A DNA stretch of 64,000 nucleotides from assembly GCA_023229525.1 (NCBI GenBank), contig JALNZC010000016.1:1-64000 (forward strand). The letters run 5' to 3'. This DNA is from Bacteroidales bacterium (GTDB lineage: Bacteria > Bacteroidota > Bacteroidia > Bacteroidales > FEN-979). Both the position numbers and the translations under genes were made by a program. Below are positions 51,353 to 61,500 of the stretch, one piece after another. The first letter of the stretch is position 1, and each line of letters starts with the position of its first letter. The notes beneath the pieces are model-generated. The model saw only the letters and a program-made list of their open reading frames with translations. It was not told the origin of the DNA and made no database searches.

Positions 51353-52393
51353 ATGAAAAGCCATAATATATTATTCTTCCTGCTTTTCTGTCTGGCATAT
51401 TCCGGTTGCATAAATAAAACGATGAAACCGGTTCATCAAATTCTCAACGATGGGAGGTATGATAGTGAATTTCCTAATTCCAATGCTTCCTGCGAGATAG
51501 AATCCATTACTCATTCCATCCGTAAGCTATACCGGATATCATATTACACAACGTATACATTCACTCCTGATACCCGCATGACAGGCGATTTGGTTCAATC
51601 GGGAAAATTCAAGAAGTTGGCATTGGGAGTAATCCGTGCACAGGAGTCGGTGAGCGGCACGGCGACTGTTATTCTGAAAACGAATCAACGAGTAGCCTTC
51701 CTTACATGCGCTCATATTCTAAGCTCACCCGACACGCTGATCTCTTATTTTCCTCCCTCTTCGGAAGATCCGATAAACTATATGAAAAGTATCTCTATCA
51801 AGGATAAAGAGGAATTATTTGTTAAAGACATTCCGGCCTGTGGCCCGTTTGTAATATTAGCCATGGATCTGGAAAACGATATTGCCATTATCGGGAAAAA
51901 GTGCGAAGAGTTCCAGGATACAAGTGTTTTTTCTTATCCTTTGGGGCATGCCCGGGAACTTGAATGGGGCAACTTTGTCTATATTTTCGGGTATCCTCAC
52001 GGAGGTCTTATGGTCACCAAAGGAATAGTAAGTAAGTCCAACGGATTGGATGCAGGCTCGTTTACGGTAGATGCTTTACTGAATAAAGGGTTCAGTGGCG
52101 GGATCATTCTTGCAATTCGCGATGGATCCCCCAATTTTGAACTTGTCGGACTGGTAAAATCTGTCTCTGCAAAACGGGAATATGTCCTCCGGCCAAAAAA
52201 TGATGTCAATTTTTATTATAGCGATCAGGTTCCTTATACCGATGAAGAATTTGTAGGTACTGATGAGATTCTGAATTATGGAATAAATTATGTTGTTCCG
52301 GCTGAAGATCTTATTGCATTTTATACCAGGAACCATAGTGATCTGATCAAAAACGGATATAACCTGGATTCATTTTTCCATCCGGGTAAATAA
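51353..52393 (+). CDS. Lipoprotein with trypsin-like serine protease fold
   Basis: A 346-residue protein. The signal HNILFFLLFCLAYSGC puts Cys19 in a lipobox-like context. The chymotrypsin/trypsin triad can be placed as His121 (LTCAHIL), Asp176 (DLENDIAII) and Ser248 (NKGFSGGIIL). GFSGG replaces the usual GDSGG, as in some HtrA-like and bacterial proteases. Substrate unknown; no PDZ domain is present. It stands before the secreted M14 peptidase, perhaps as part of a surface proteolysis group, but each has its own leader. Confidence 0.75.
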   Translation: MKSHNILFFLLFCLAYSGCINKTMKPVHQILNDGRYDSEFPNSNASCEIESITHSIRKLYRISYYTTYTFTPDTRMTGDLVQSGKFKKLALGVIRAQESVSGTATVILKTNQRVAFLTCAHILSSPDTLISYFPPSSEDPINYMKSISIKDKEELFVKDIPACGPFVILAMDLENDIAIIGKKCEEFQDTSVFSYPLGHARELEWGNFVYIFGYPHGGLMVTKGIVSKSNGLDAGSFTVDALLNKGFSGGIILAIRDGSPNFELVGLVKSVSAKREYVLRPKNDVNFYYSDQVPYTDEEFVGTDEILNYGINYVVPAEDLIAFYTRNHSDLIKNGYNLDSFFHPGK

Positions 52394-52404
52394 TCAAAAA
52401 TCCA

Positions 52405-52412
52405 TACCTTTG
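52405..52412 (+). promoter_or_regulatory. -7 box of the M14 carboxypeptidase gene
   Basis: TACCTTTG matches TAnnTTTG and ends 24 bases before the ATG at 52437. No -33 TTTG is found. Confidence 0.5.
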
Positions 52413-52436
52413 TGACCAATTCCAATAAAACCCATC

Positions 52437-55400
52437 ATGAAAAAATCACTTTTACTCTTTTTAATTGTGGTCTCTTCTGCCCTTGCTTTTTCACAGACGG
52501 AGAAATATTCAAAAGTTAAGATCTATACCGATGAACAGGGTTTGAAGAAACTGTCATCACTCGGATTAGCAGTCGATGAGGGCATCTACCGCAAAGATAT
52601 GTTTTTGATTTCCGATTTTTCGGAAACGGAATTGGGCATTATCCGTTCCAACAGTTTTAAAATAGATATTCTTGTTGATGATGTAATTTCAGAATATCTG
52701 AAAAAAAATGAGGAATTATCCAAGCTCCCCATACAAGGGGACCTGAAATTATCTCGTGATTATCCGGTACCTTATGAATTTGAACTGGGTTCCATGGGTG
52801 GTTTCTGTACCTGGGAACAGTTTATCGGACATCTCGATTACATGTATGCCACATACCCTGGTCTGGTATCCCAGAAAGTATCACTTGGTCAAACCTTAGA
52901 GAACCGGTCTTTATACATGGTGAAAATTACGGGTAACGCCAGTCGGAAGGATCCCAAACCTCAGGTGTTATATACCGGGATGCACCATGCACGTGAACCG
53001 ATCGGGATGATGCAACTTTTATATTACATGTATTATCTGCTCGAAAATTACAACACCGATCCTGAAATCAAATATCTGGTAGATAATACCGAAATGTATT
53101 TTGTTCCGATTTTAAATCCAGACGGATATAAGTACAATCAAACTACAAGCCCTTCGGGAGGCGGAATGTGGCGCAAGAACCGCCGTAACAACGGTGGCGG
53201 TATCTATGGCGTGGACATCAACCGCAATTACGGTTATATGTGGGGTGGCGACGGTTCTTCAGGATATCCGGATGATGAAACTTACCGGGGAACAGCGCCG
53301 TTTTCCGAAAATGAAAACCAGGCGATCAAAACCTTTTGCGAAAGTCACCAGTTCGGGATTGCTATCAATTATCACTCTGTCTCCGCCTTATTATTGTATC
53401 CCTGGGGTTATACCAATGAATTGTGCCTGGATAACACTTTGTTTAATAAGCAAGCCCAGAAAATGACCGGAGATAGTCATTACACCTATGGACCCGGGTA
53501 TTCAACGATATATGTCACTTCAGGTGGATCGGATGACTGGATGTATGGCGAACAAACCTCCAAAAACAAGATACTCTCCTACACACCGGAAATCGGTGGA
53601 AGCGGATTTTGGCCTTATATTAATGAAATTATCCCCCTGTGCCAGGAAAATATGCTGACCGACCTGATGGCTGCCCGGTTCGTCCATAATTATGGTTCGA
53701 TCAAGGATGAATCTTCCTCAATCATCTCCCAGAACAGCGGTTACCTGAAATTCAGCGTTACACAACTGGGGTTGGATAGTACGACATCTTTCTCTGTATC
53801 CATCACCCCGCTTGGTAGTGAGTTTTTAAACATCGGTGATTCCGTTATTCTCGGTGGAATTGCACCAGGGAATTCGATTCTGGATTCCATCTCTTTTACG
53901 CTTGATCCGGGAATTCAGGCAGGTACTACACTTTCCTATATCCTGAAGCTCAATGATGGCGGAATGGTCAGGGTTGATACCATTCACAAGATATTCGGTC
54001 AACCTATGGTTCTTTTTAATGATTTATGCAGCAATCTGACGAATTGGACTCCCGGCGGATGGGCAATTACCACATCCGCTTTTCATTCTGCACCTGCCTG
54101 TATTACTGATTCACCCGGTGGAAATTATCAGAATAACATCAACAAATCCATCACCCTGACCAATACGGTGGATCTGACTACTGCTGCTTACGGTCTGCTG
54201 AATTTCTGGGCCAAATGGGATATTGAGGCCGGCTATGACTATACCCAGGTCAAGATTTCAACCAATGGTGGTACCACATGGACACCCCTTGCCGGGAATT
54301 ATACCCATCCGGGAACATCATACCAGGATCCGGGTAACCCCGTTTATGACGGACAGCAACTCTCATGGGTCATGGAAAGTATTGATCTGACCCCGTACCT
54401 TGGTCACAACATCAAACTGCGCTTTACCCTTGTCAGTGACGGCAACGTAACCGGAGACGGTTTTTATTTTGACGATGTCTCCGTAATAACAATCGGTGCA
54501 CCGATAGGACATCTGGTCAGCGGTCTGATCTCCTACCCAAATACGAATAACACACCTTTAAGCGGGATACAGCTGAATTTAAGAAATAATCAGGGAAACA
54601 TTGTAGCTTCCATTGTAACTAATCCATCGGGAAATTATTCATTTACCGGAATTGCAGATGGTACATACATCATCGAAGCCAGTTCGACCAAACCGTGGGA
54701 TGGAGTGACTGCCGCCGACGTGCTTCTTTATAAAAAACACATTGCCGGAATCGCACCTCTCACAGGTATCTTTCTGGCATCGGGTGATGTAAATGGCAGT
54801 AGTAGTCTGACCGCCAGCGATGTTTTACTCATCCGCAAAAGAATCATTTCGATGATCGATTCTTTTACCGTTGGCGACTGGCTATTTAATCCCGAACCCG
54901 TGATTGTAAGCGGAGGAAATGTGACACAAAGTTTCAACGGGTTGACTTATGGCGATGCCAACGGATCATACCAGCCTGTTGCTCTGAAAAATATTCCACA
55001 ACCGGTTGAACACAAGGGAGAAATAATGATTGGATCTGTTGATCCTTTTATGGAGCAAATTTCAGTCCCTGTCCATGCTTTTGATCTCAACAATGTGGGA
55101 TCATTTCAGTTCACCATTCATTATGATCCTCAAAAACTTACCTTTCAATCCATCACTGATGTTTACCCTGGTCTTGAATCGGTCATGGTCGGTTCCCCGA
55201 AACCGGGAGTACTGACATTTGTTTGGGTTGCGGATGAACTTGGTATAAATGTTCCGTCAGGATCTCTGTTCAACCTCCTTTTTATCAGCCGTTCAGACAA
55301 GTCTTCCGAACTGACTTTTTCGGATACCCCGGCAATTGTAGAATTTGGTGATTTTGAAGGAAATATTTTCCTTCCGGAACTTAAATCCGGGATCATCGGA

Positions 55401-55682
55401 CATTCATCCATCAATGGTATTACTAAAAAGGATGGATTTACCGTATATCCGAATCCTAATCATGGGGTCTTTACAATCATCTCGCAGGGAATTTCCACTG
55501 AGACGATCAACATAATTGTGACCGACCCGGTTGGGAAAAATGTATATCAGCAGAAAGACGTGGTGATCAATGCCGGTCAAGATCAACAGATTGATCTGGG
55601 TTCGCTTCCCGGAGGTATCTATCTGCTGACCGTAGAGGGTAAGGGTCAGAAATTTATCGAAAAAATCGTCATACTTCAATAA
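52437..55682 (+). CDS. Secreted M14 zinc carboxypeptidase with dockerin-like and cohesin-like modules and T9SS sorting domain
   Basis: A 1081-residue exported protein with a signal peptide ending near FSQ (residue 20). The M14 peptidase domain spans about 120-410: zinc ligands His184 and Glu187 in MHHAREPIG and His313 in NYHSVS, substrate residues in GVDINRNYG, and the catalytic Glu385 in SYTPEIGG. After a linker a MAM/jelly-roll-like domain follows (about 530-690), then a carboxypeptidase-regulatory repeat (SGIQLNLRNNQGNIVAS). Two dockerin-type Ca-binding segments come next (TAADVLLYKKHIAG and DVNGSSSLTASDVLLIRKRI) and a cohesin-like domain (about 860-975: SVPVHAFDLNNVGSFQFTIH). The end is a T9SS type A signal. 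It would digest peptides at the cell surface. Confidence 0.88.
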   Translation: MKKSLLLFLIVVSSALAFSQTEKYSKVKIYTDEQGLKKLSSLGLAVDEGIYRKDMFLISDFSETELGIIRSNSFKIDILVDDVISEYLKKNEELSKLPIQGDLKLSRDYPVPYEFELGSMGGFCTWEQFIGHLDYMYATYPGLVSQKVSLGQTLENRSLYMVKITGNASRKDPKPQVLYTGMHHAREPIGMMQLLYYMYYLLENYNTDPEIKYLVDNTEMYFVPILNPDGYKYNQTTSPSGGGMWRKNRRNNGGGIYGVDINRNYGYMWGGDGSSGYPDDETYRGTAPFSENENQAIKTFCESHQFGIAINYHSVSALLLYPWGYTNELCLDNTLFNKQAQKMTGDSHYTYGPGYSTIYVTSGGSDDWMYGEQTSKNKILSYTPEIGGSGFWPYINEIIPLCQENMLTDLMAARFVHNYGSIKDESSSIISQNSGYLKFSVTQLGLDSTTSFSVSITPLGSEFLNIGDSVILGGIAPGNSILDSISFTLDPGIQAGTTLSYILKLNDGGMVRVDTIHKIFGQPMVLFNDLCSNLTNWTPGGWAITTSAFHSAPACITDSPGGNYQNNINKSITLTNTVDLTTAAYGLLNFWAKWDIEAGYDYTQVKISTNGGTTWTPLAGNYTHPGTSYQDPGNPVYDGQQLSWVMESIDLTPYLGHNIKLRFTLVSDGNVTGDGFYFDDVSVITIGAPIGHLVSGLISYPNTNNTPLSGIQLNLRNNQGNIVASIVTNPSGNYSFTGIADGTYIIEASSTKPWDGVTAADVLLYKKHIAGIAPLTGIFLASGDVNGSSSLTASDVLLIRKRIISMIDSFTVGDWLFNPEPVIVSGGNVTQSFNGLTYGDANGSYQPVALKNIPQPVEHKGEIMIGSVDPFMEQISVPVHAFDLNNVGSFQFTIHYDPQKLTFQSITDVYPGLESVMVGSPKPGVLTFVWVADELGINVPSGSLFNLLFISRSDKSSELTFSDTPAIVEFGDFEGNIFLPELKSGIIGHSSINGITKKDGFTVYPNPNHGVFTIISQGISTETINIIVTDPVGKNVYQQKDVVINAGQDQQIDLGSLPGGIYLLTVEGKGQKFIEKIVILQ

Positions 55683-55733
55683 CCGTAAGCAGGTCCACAT
55701 AAGGGCTCTGCTGAATCAGAACGACGGCGGAAC

Positions 55734-56708
55734 ATGAGGCATCTACCGGTTCTTCTCATTATTCTTGCGTTTTTTATCTCCGGATGTAATAAAGCGCCCG
55801 AGGAAGAAGCCGGCAATTATGAGGTGACTCCAGGTGGGTATGATTCCACAATTATCCAGGTGACTCCAGGATTGTATGATTCCACCATCATCGTTGATGG
55901 GTTGACACGTTCTTTCTGTTATTATATCCCCACTGATTTCTCCTTTGAAAATCATTCTTCGTTGACTATGGTACTCCATGGTATGACGCAAACCGGGCCA
56001 GATATATTAGGCACAATATTTTCATCGGTAGGTTCCGATGTGGATAAAACCAACAGCATTATTGTATTCCCGACGGCACTTTTTGGCCATTGGAACGACA
56101 GGATGGGAGGAGTATTTCCGTCGACAGACACCATTAATGATGTTAAATTCCTGACTTCTCTGATAGATTATTTCATCTCCGGATTTAATTGTAACCCGGA
56201 TAGAATTTATTTCATGGGATTTTCAAATGGGGGGATGATGACCTACCGGATGAGTTGTGAAATCCCCGAAAAAATAAGGGCAATCGCCCCCTTTATTTCG
56301 ATGATGGGTGAAGCCGCATCAAAACAAACTACCCAAAGTCCGCCTGTCCCGGTATTTATAACCAATGGCACGGTTGATCCGATCATGTTATGGAATGGGG
56401 GTGTGGTCGGAACATCAACAGTGCCTCTTTTGGGAGTGCTGTTGTCGAATGAGGAAAATGTAACTTACTGGGTAAACAGGAATCACGCCAACCAAATTCC
56501 CGATACAACCTTTATTCCGGATTACTTTTCTGGCGATAGCTCTACCGTGGTGAGTTATCATTATAGTGGCGTAAATGAAGTGGTTTTTAATAAAGTGATC
56601 AACGGGGGTCACTTTGTCCCTGTTTTGCGCGATACGATCATCGTGCCGACCTTTAACTGTGACTTTGAATCGGTCAAAGCAGCCTGGGTCTTCCTTCATA
56701 ATCATTGA
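55734..56708 (+). CDS. Esterase/polyhydroxybutyrate-depolymerase-like lipoprotein
   Basis: A 324-residue alpha/beta hydrolase with a lipoprotein signal (LLIILAFFISGC, Cys18). The nucleophile elbow GFSNGGMMTYRMSC has Ser164. TNGTVDPIM supplies the Asp and NGGHFVPV the His of the triad. The segment matches the LpqC/PHB-depolymerase family; feruloyl-type esters are an alternative substrate. Residues 30-54 hold a tandem 12-residue duplication (VTPGGYDSTIIQ then VTPGLYDSTIIV). It lies 51 bases after the M14 gene and 3 bases before the cyclophilin gene. Confidence 0.84.
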   Translation: MRHLPVLLIILAFFISGCNKAPEEEAGNYEVTPGGYDSTIIQVTPGLYDSTIIVDGLTRSFCYYIPTDFSFENHSSLTMVLHGMTQTGPDILGTIFSSVGSDVDKTNSIIVFPTALFGHWNDRMGGVFPSTDTINDVKFLTSLIDYFISGFNCNPDRIYFMGFSNGGMMTYRMSCEIPEKIRAIAPFISMMGEAASKQTTQSPPVPVFITNGTVDPIMLWNGGVVGTSTVPLLGVLLSNEENVTYWVNRNHANQIPDTTFIPDYFSGDSSTVVSYHYSGVNEVVFNKVINGGHFVPVLRDTIIVPTFNCDFESVKAAWVFLHNH

Positions 56709-56711
56709 GCC

Positions 56712-57347
56712 ATGAAGAGAATATTATTGCTTGTAATTTTTCACTTTACCTTGCTCCATGGTTTTTCTCAGGTTATACCGGATCAGTCACTGCTGATGGC
56801 CCATGCACCATCAAAATTTCAGGCGGTTTTTAAAACCACGAAAGGAATTTTTACAGTGGAGGTTTACCGTGATTGGTCTCCTATCGCCGCAGACCGTTTG
56901 TATCAGCTGCTTGCAACAGGTTTTTACAATAACTGCGGATTATTCCGTGTGCAAAGCGGTTATGTGGTTCAGTTCGGTATTGGGGACATCAAAGAAGTTA
57001 ACACTTTTTGGGATAAACATCCGATTGCAGATGAACCCGTGATGACCAGAAACCTGAAAGGGACCATTTCCTATGCCCGGGATGGAATAAACAGCCGGAC
57101 TTCCCAGCTGTTTATCAACCTGAATGACAATTATAAACTTGATACCATCAACTTTAACGGACTACGCGGATTTCCGCCCGTGGCAAAAATCATCTCGGGT
57201 TTTGATGTGGTTGAATCGTTTTATCCAGGATATGGTTTTGAGCCGGCAAACCACCAGGATTCCGTTATGATCAATGGTAATGATTATCTGAAAAAGAAAT
57301 TTCCCTTGCTCGATTATATTATCGAAACACAAATCACGGGCGAATGA
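56712..57347 (+). CDS. Cyclophilin-type peptidylprolyl isomerase (exported)
   Basis: A 211-residue protein with a signal peptide (MKRILLLVIFHFTLLHGFS). The cyclophilin core is evident: FKTTKGIFTVEVYRDWSPIA, NNCGLFRVQSGYVVQFG with the active-site Phe-Arg, GTISYARDGINSRTSQLFIN and GFDVVESFYPGYG. It differs from the parvulin-type chaperones elsewhere in the window. It acts in the periplasm or at the surface and is probably co-transcribed with the esterase gene (3-base spacing). Confidence 0.91.
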   Translation: MKRILLLVIFHFTLLHGFSQVIPDQSLLMAHAPSKFQAVFKTTKGIFTVEVYRDWSPIAADRLYQLLATGFYNNCGLFRVQSGYVVQFGIGDIKEVNTFWDKHPIADEPVMTRNLKGTISYARDGINSRTSQLFINLNDNYKLDTINFNGLRGFPPVAKIISGFDVVESFYPGYGFEPANHQDSVMINGNDYLKKKFPLLDYIIETQITGE

Positions 57348-57396
57348 ATAATTGAATGCTGGCTCAATGAAAAAACATCTGAGCAGGTTGAATTCA

Positions 57397-58023
57397 TCAT
57401 TTCGTCATTGATGCATTGGTGCCATATTCCGTTTTTACGGTAATATATCCAGGATAAGACACTGGTGTCCCGGCGATCATTATTGTAGGTTTTAATTTGA
57501 TTTTGAAGCGGGAAGGTACATTGCCGATCCCGGCCAGGTTCATGCAGAATCTAAGGAGGACTTCGGCAGATTCGCCATGAAGCGCCTGTTTCAGATCCAT
57601 CCCGATCTGAACGGGAATGATGGCAATACCGTTGTCGGGCGGGATGGTGAATGGCCTTTCGAAAATGCCCGAGGTCATTTGGATATCATCGATGAAAAGG
57701 ATCCATTCAAGGCGGTTGAGCCCCGCCAGTTCGGGATTGGGATTGCGTCCTTCGATATTGAGCTGAAGCGAAAGCGGAACTGTGGGGCTGACAAATAAGG
57801 CCATGATCTTTGCCATATCAAAGATTCCGAGGTCACTGACTGATTTGATATTCTGGATCATCACCCCGGCGATGTTCACGTTTTCTACCGAGAGGATCCG
57901 GAAATCACACCTGGCCAGGGCCAGTGATTGCCTGGTTTGCTTTGTTATATCGCATCCATTAAAAGGCAGGATAAGAAAAAGTACCAGGAAAGAAAAAAGA
58001 AATAATTTGCAGGATGTTCGCAT
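57397..58023 (-). CDS. LEA14-like (late-embryogenesis-type) lipoprotein
   Basis: A 208-residue lipoprotein. The signal LFLFSFLVLFLILPFNGC (Cys about 25) is followed by a WHy/LEA14-type beta-sandwich: ARCDFRILSVENVNIAGVMI, SLQLNIEGRNPNPELAGLNR, LEWILFIDDIQMTSGIFERP and IPPDNGIAIIPVQIGMDL. Such domains are stress-related in plants; the bacterial function is unknown. The start is the ATG at 58023: only 4 bases separate it from a long 8-bp repeat array, and the open frame through that array (QIFKFPN-type peptides) is not coding. Confidence 0.8.
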   Translation of the reverse strand: MRTSCKLFLFSFLVLFLILPFNGCDITKQTRQSLALARCDFRILSVENVNIAGVMIQNIKSVSDLGIFDMAKIMALFVSPTVPLSLQLNIEGRNPNPELAGLNRLEWILFIDDIQMTSGIFERPFTIPPDNGIAIIPVQIGMDLKQALHGESAEVLLRFCMNLAGIGNVPSRFKIKLKPTIMIAGTPVSYPGYITVKTEYGTNASMTK

Positions 58024-58027
58024 AGAT

Positions 58028-58545
58028 GATTTGAAAATTTGAAAATTTGAAAATTTGGGAATTTGAAAATGTGAGGATTTGAAGATTTGAAGATGTAAGG
58101 ATTTGAAAATTTGGGAATTTGAAAATTTGAAGATGTAAGGATTTGAAAATTTGGGAATTTGAAGATTTGAAGATGTAAAGATTTGAAGATTTGGGAATTT
58201 GAAGATTTGAAGATGTAAGGATTTGAAAATTTGGGAATTTGAAAATTTGAGGATGTGAAGATTTGAAAATGTGAGGATTTGAAGATGATAAAAAAATGAT
58301 AAAGTACGTTGTATCCTCCATCCTGTATCCTGTATCCTGCATCCTGTATCCAGCATCTGTATCCTGTATCTTGTATCTTGTATCCTTTATCTGTATCCTG
58401 TATCCTGTATCCTGCATCTTGCATCCTGTATCCTGTATCCAGCATCTTGCATCTTACATCCAGCATCCAGCATCCAGCATCCAACATCTTGCATCCTGCA
58501 TCCTGCATCCTGTATCGGGAGCGAAGCGACCCTGCATCCAGCATC
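58028..58545. repeat. Composite repeat module, copy 1 (8-mer array, linker, 7-mer array, hairpin-like element)
   Basis: Part A (58028-58286) is a degenerate array of 8-mers of GAAAATTT/GAAGATTT/GGGAATTT type. A linker GATGATAAAAAAATGATAAAG-like (58284-58304) follows. Part B (58307-58516) is a degenerate array of 7-mers of TGTATCC/TGCATCC type. Part C is GGGAGCGAAGCGACCC (58517-58532) plus TGCATCCAGCATC. The carB stop codon overlaps the last unit. Apart from the carB stop the 520-base gap 58024-58543 contains no gene. Same order and strand as copy 2 at 62902-63058. Confidence 0.85.
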
Positions 58546-61500
58546 AATATTCATCCCAGCTTTTTATTTCCATCTGCCGGGGTGTTATTTTACAGAAAGC
58601 CATGATGAAGGCATTGGCCAGGTTGGCATTGGTGATGAGTGGAATGTTTAAATCAATCGCTACCCGGCGAATGGTATAATCGTTATCCAATTCGTGTTTG
58701 GACAGATTTTTCGGGATATTGATCACAAGGTCAATCTTTTTATTCCGCAAATAATCCAGAACATTGGGTATTGCCTTTTCATCAGGCCAATGAAGGATCG
58801 TGGCAGGAACGCCATTTTCTTCCAAAAAAGTTCCTGTACCCCGCGTAGCAAAAATTGTTAAACCATTTTGTATAAGTTGACGACATCCTACAAGTAATAT
58901 GGTTTTGGATTTGACGGGTCCTGAAGAGATCAGGACATTTTTTTCCGGAATGTGATAACCAACCGACAGCATGGCTTTCAGGACGGCTTCATGAAAAGAA
59001 TCACCAAGGCAACCTACTTCACCGGTGGAGGCCATATCAACACCCAGTACCGGATCGGCTTTTTGAAGCCGGGAAAACGAGAATTGCGGGGCTTTAATGC
59101 CAATGTAGTCAATATCGAACATCGACTTATCCGGTTTCTCAAAGGGAACACCGAGTAAGACCCTGGTTGCAATATCTATAAAATTGATCTTCAAAACTTT
59201 TGAAACGAATGGGAAACTCCGTGATGCACGTAAATTGCATTCGATCACCTTGATGTCATTGTCCTTTGCCAGAAATTGTATGTTAAAGGGTCCGGAAATA
59301 TCCAGTGAACGCGCAATTTCGCGGCTGATCCGCTTAATGCGTCTGATAGTTTCGATATAAATCTTCTGGGGTGGAAAAACGATGGTGGCATCACCAGAAT
59401 GAACTCCGGCAAATTCAACATGTTCGGAAATTGCATACGCTACGATTTCACCTGCCCTGGCCACCGCATCAATTTCGACTTCCTTGGCCTCCTGGATGAA
59501 TTGGGAAACTACTACAGGATGGTCCCTTGAAACACTGGTCGCCATGGTCAGGAAAAATTCAAGTTCGCTCTTGTTCGAAACCACGTTCATGGCTGCACCG
59601 GAGAGAACATATGACGGACGGATTAACAAAGGGAATCCGACTACAGAAGCAAAATCATAAATTTCGTCCATACTGTTCAATTCTTTCCATCGGGGTTGAT
59701 CAATTCCCAGATGATCAAGCATCGAAGAAAATTTATGGCGGTCTTCTGCCCTGTCTATTGATGCTGCAGATGTTCCCAGGATATGGACTTGTTGTTTGTC
59801 CAAACGCATGGCCAGGTTATTCGGAATTTGTCCGCCCATAGACAGGATCACTCCCCGGGGATTCTCCAACTCCACAATGTCCATCACCCTTTCAAAAGAG
59901 AGTTCATCGAAATAGAGCCGGTCACAAACATCATAATCGGTACTGACCGTCTCCGGGTTGTAATTGATCATGACAGAACGGTTCCCGGTAGCTTTAACCG
60001 TATTCAACGTATTCACACTGCACCAGTCGAACTCCACCGAACTCCCTATCCTGTATGCGCCAGAACCAAGGACAATCACCGATTTTCCATCGTCGGGAAA
60101 GAAAACATCGTGTTCGTTATCATTGTATGTGGTATACAGATAATTGGTAAGGGCCGGATATTCCGCTGCCAGGGTATCGATTTGTTTGACATATGGCAGG
60201 ATCCCTTCTTTTTTCCGATGTTCCCTGACCTTCAACATGTCCTTTTCAATGGCCGTTTTCTCATTTTTATAAACAAGCCGGGCTAGCTGAAAATCGGAGA
60301 AGCCAAATCGTTTTGAATCACGGATCAGTTCCGAAGGCACATCCGAAATATCGTTGTACGTACTGAGGGACTGACCGATATCATATATATTTTTCAAGCG
60401 GTAAAGAAACCATTTATCGATTTTTGTAAGCGCGTTGATCCGGTCGACTGAAAAACCTTCCGATATGGCTTGAGCAATAACGAAGATCCGCGTATCGGTA
60501 GGATTGGAGAGTTCCTTTTCAATATCGTCAACCTGCATTTCTTTATTACCCACAAAGCCATGCATTCCCTGACCTATCATCCTCAACCCTTTCTGGATAA
60601 CCTCTTCAAAGGTTCGTCCGATGGCCATGATCTCGCCGACGCTTTTCATACTTGAGCCTATTTGTTTTGAGACTCCCGAAAATTTACTCAGATCCCAGCG
60701 TGGAATTTTGCAAACGATATAGTCGAGGGCCGGTTCAAAACATGCCGTTGTGACTTTTGTGACGGAGTTTTTCAATTCATGCAATCCATATCCTAACCCA
60801 AGTTTTGCAGCAACAAAAGCCAGGGGATAACCGGTAGCTTTAGATGCAAGCGCTGAGGAACGGGACAACCGGGCATTGACTTCGATCACACGGTACTCTT
60901 CCGATGCAGGGTTCAAGGCATATTGGATGTTGCATTCACCGATGATTCCGAGATGACGGATCACCCGGAGAGACACTTCACGGAGCTTATAGTACTCCAT
61001 GTTGGTCAGGGTCTGTGATGGAGCAACAACAATGCTTTCACCGGTATGGATGCCAAGCGGATCAAAGTTTTCCATATTGCAAACCGCAATGCAGTTGTCG
61101 TAACAGTCACGAACCACTTCGTATTCGATCTCTTTCCAGCCTTTCAACGATTCTTCGACCAGAATTTGTCCGGAATAGGAGAAAGCTTTGGCAGCAAGTA
61201 TTTCCAACTCTTTCTCGTCGCCACAGAAACCGCTGCCCTGTCCGCCAAGGGTAAATGCAGCCCTGATGATTAACGGATAGCTTATTTCCAGGGCAGCCTG
61301 TAAAGCCGCTTCAAGATTGGAAACAGCAATACTTTTGGGTGTTCCGACACCGATCTCATCCAGTTTTTTCCGGAAAAGGTCACGGTCTTCCGTATCAATA
61401 ATTGTATCAACCGGGGTTCCGATGACCTTTACACCATATTTCTGAAGTACTCCGTTCCGGTACAGGGCAACCCCGCAATTTAATGCCGTTTGTCCGCCAA

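Noticed and set aside
58028..58545. Possible CRISPR array
   Set aside because: Units are 7 or 8 bases and adjoin directly without unique spacers, and no cas genes are present.
57397..58547. Long minus-strand open frames through 58028-58300 giving QIFKFPN-type peptides, one of them fused to the LEA14-like protein
   Set aside because: The sequence is an 8-bp repeat without stops in several frames at once; the signal peptide and lipobox start cleanly at 58023.
58296..58679. Plus-strand frames of 98-127 codons with CILYPVS/SCILHP peptides
   Set aside because: They are translations of the 7-bp repeat array running into antisense carB; no conserved protein or start context.
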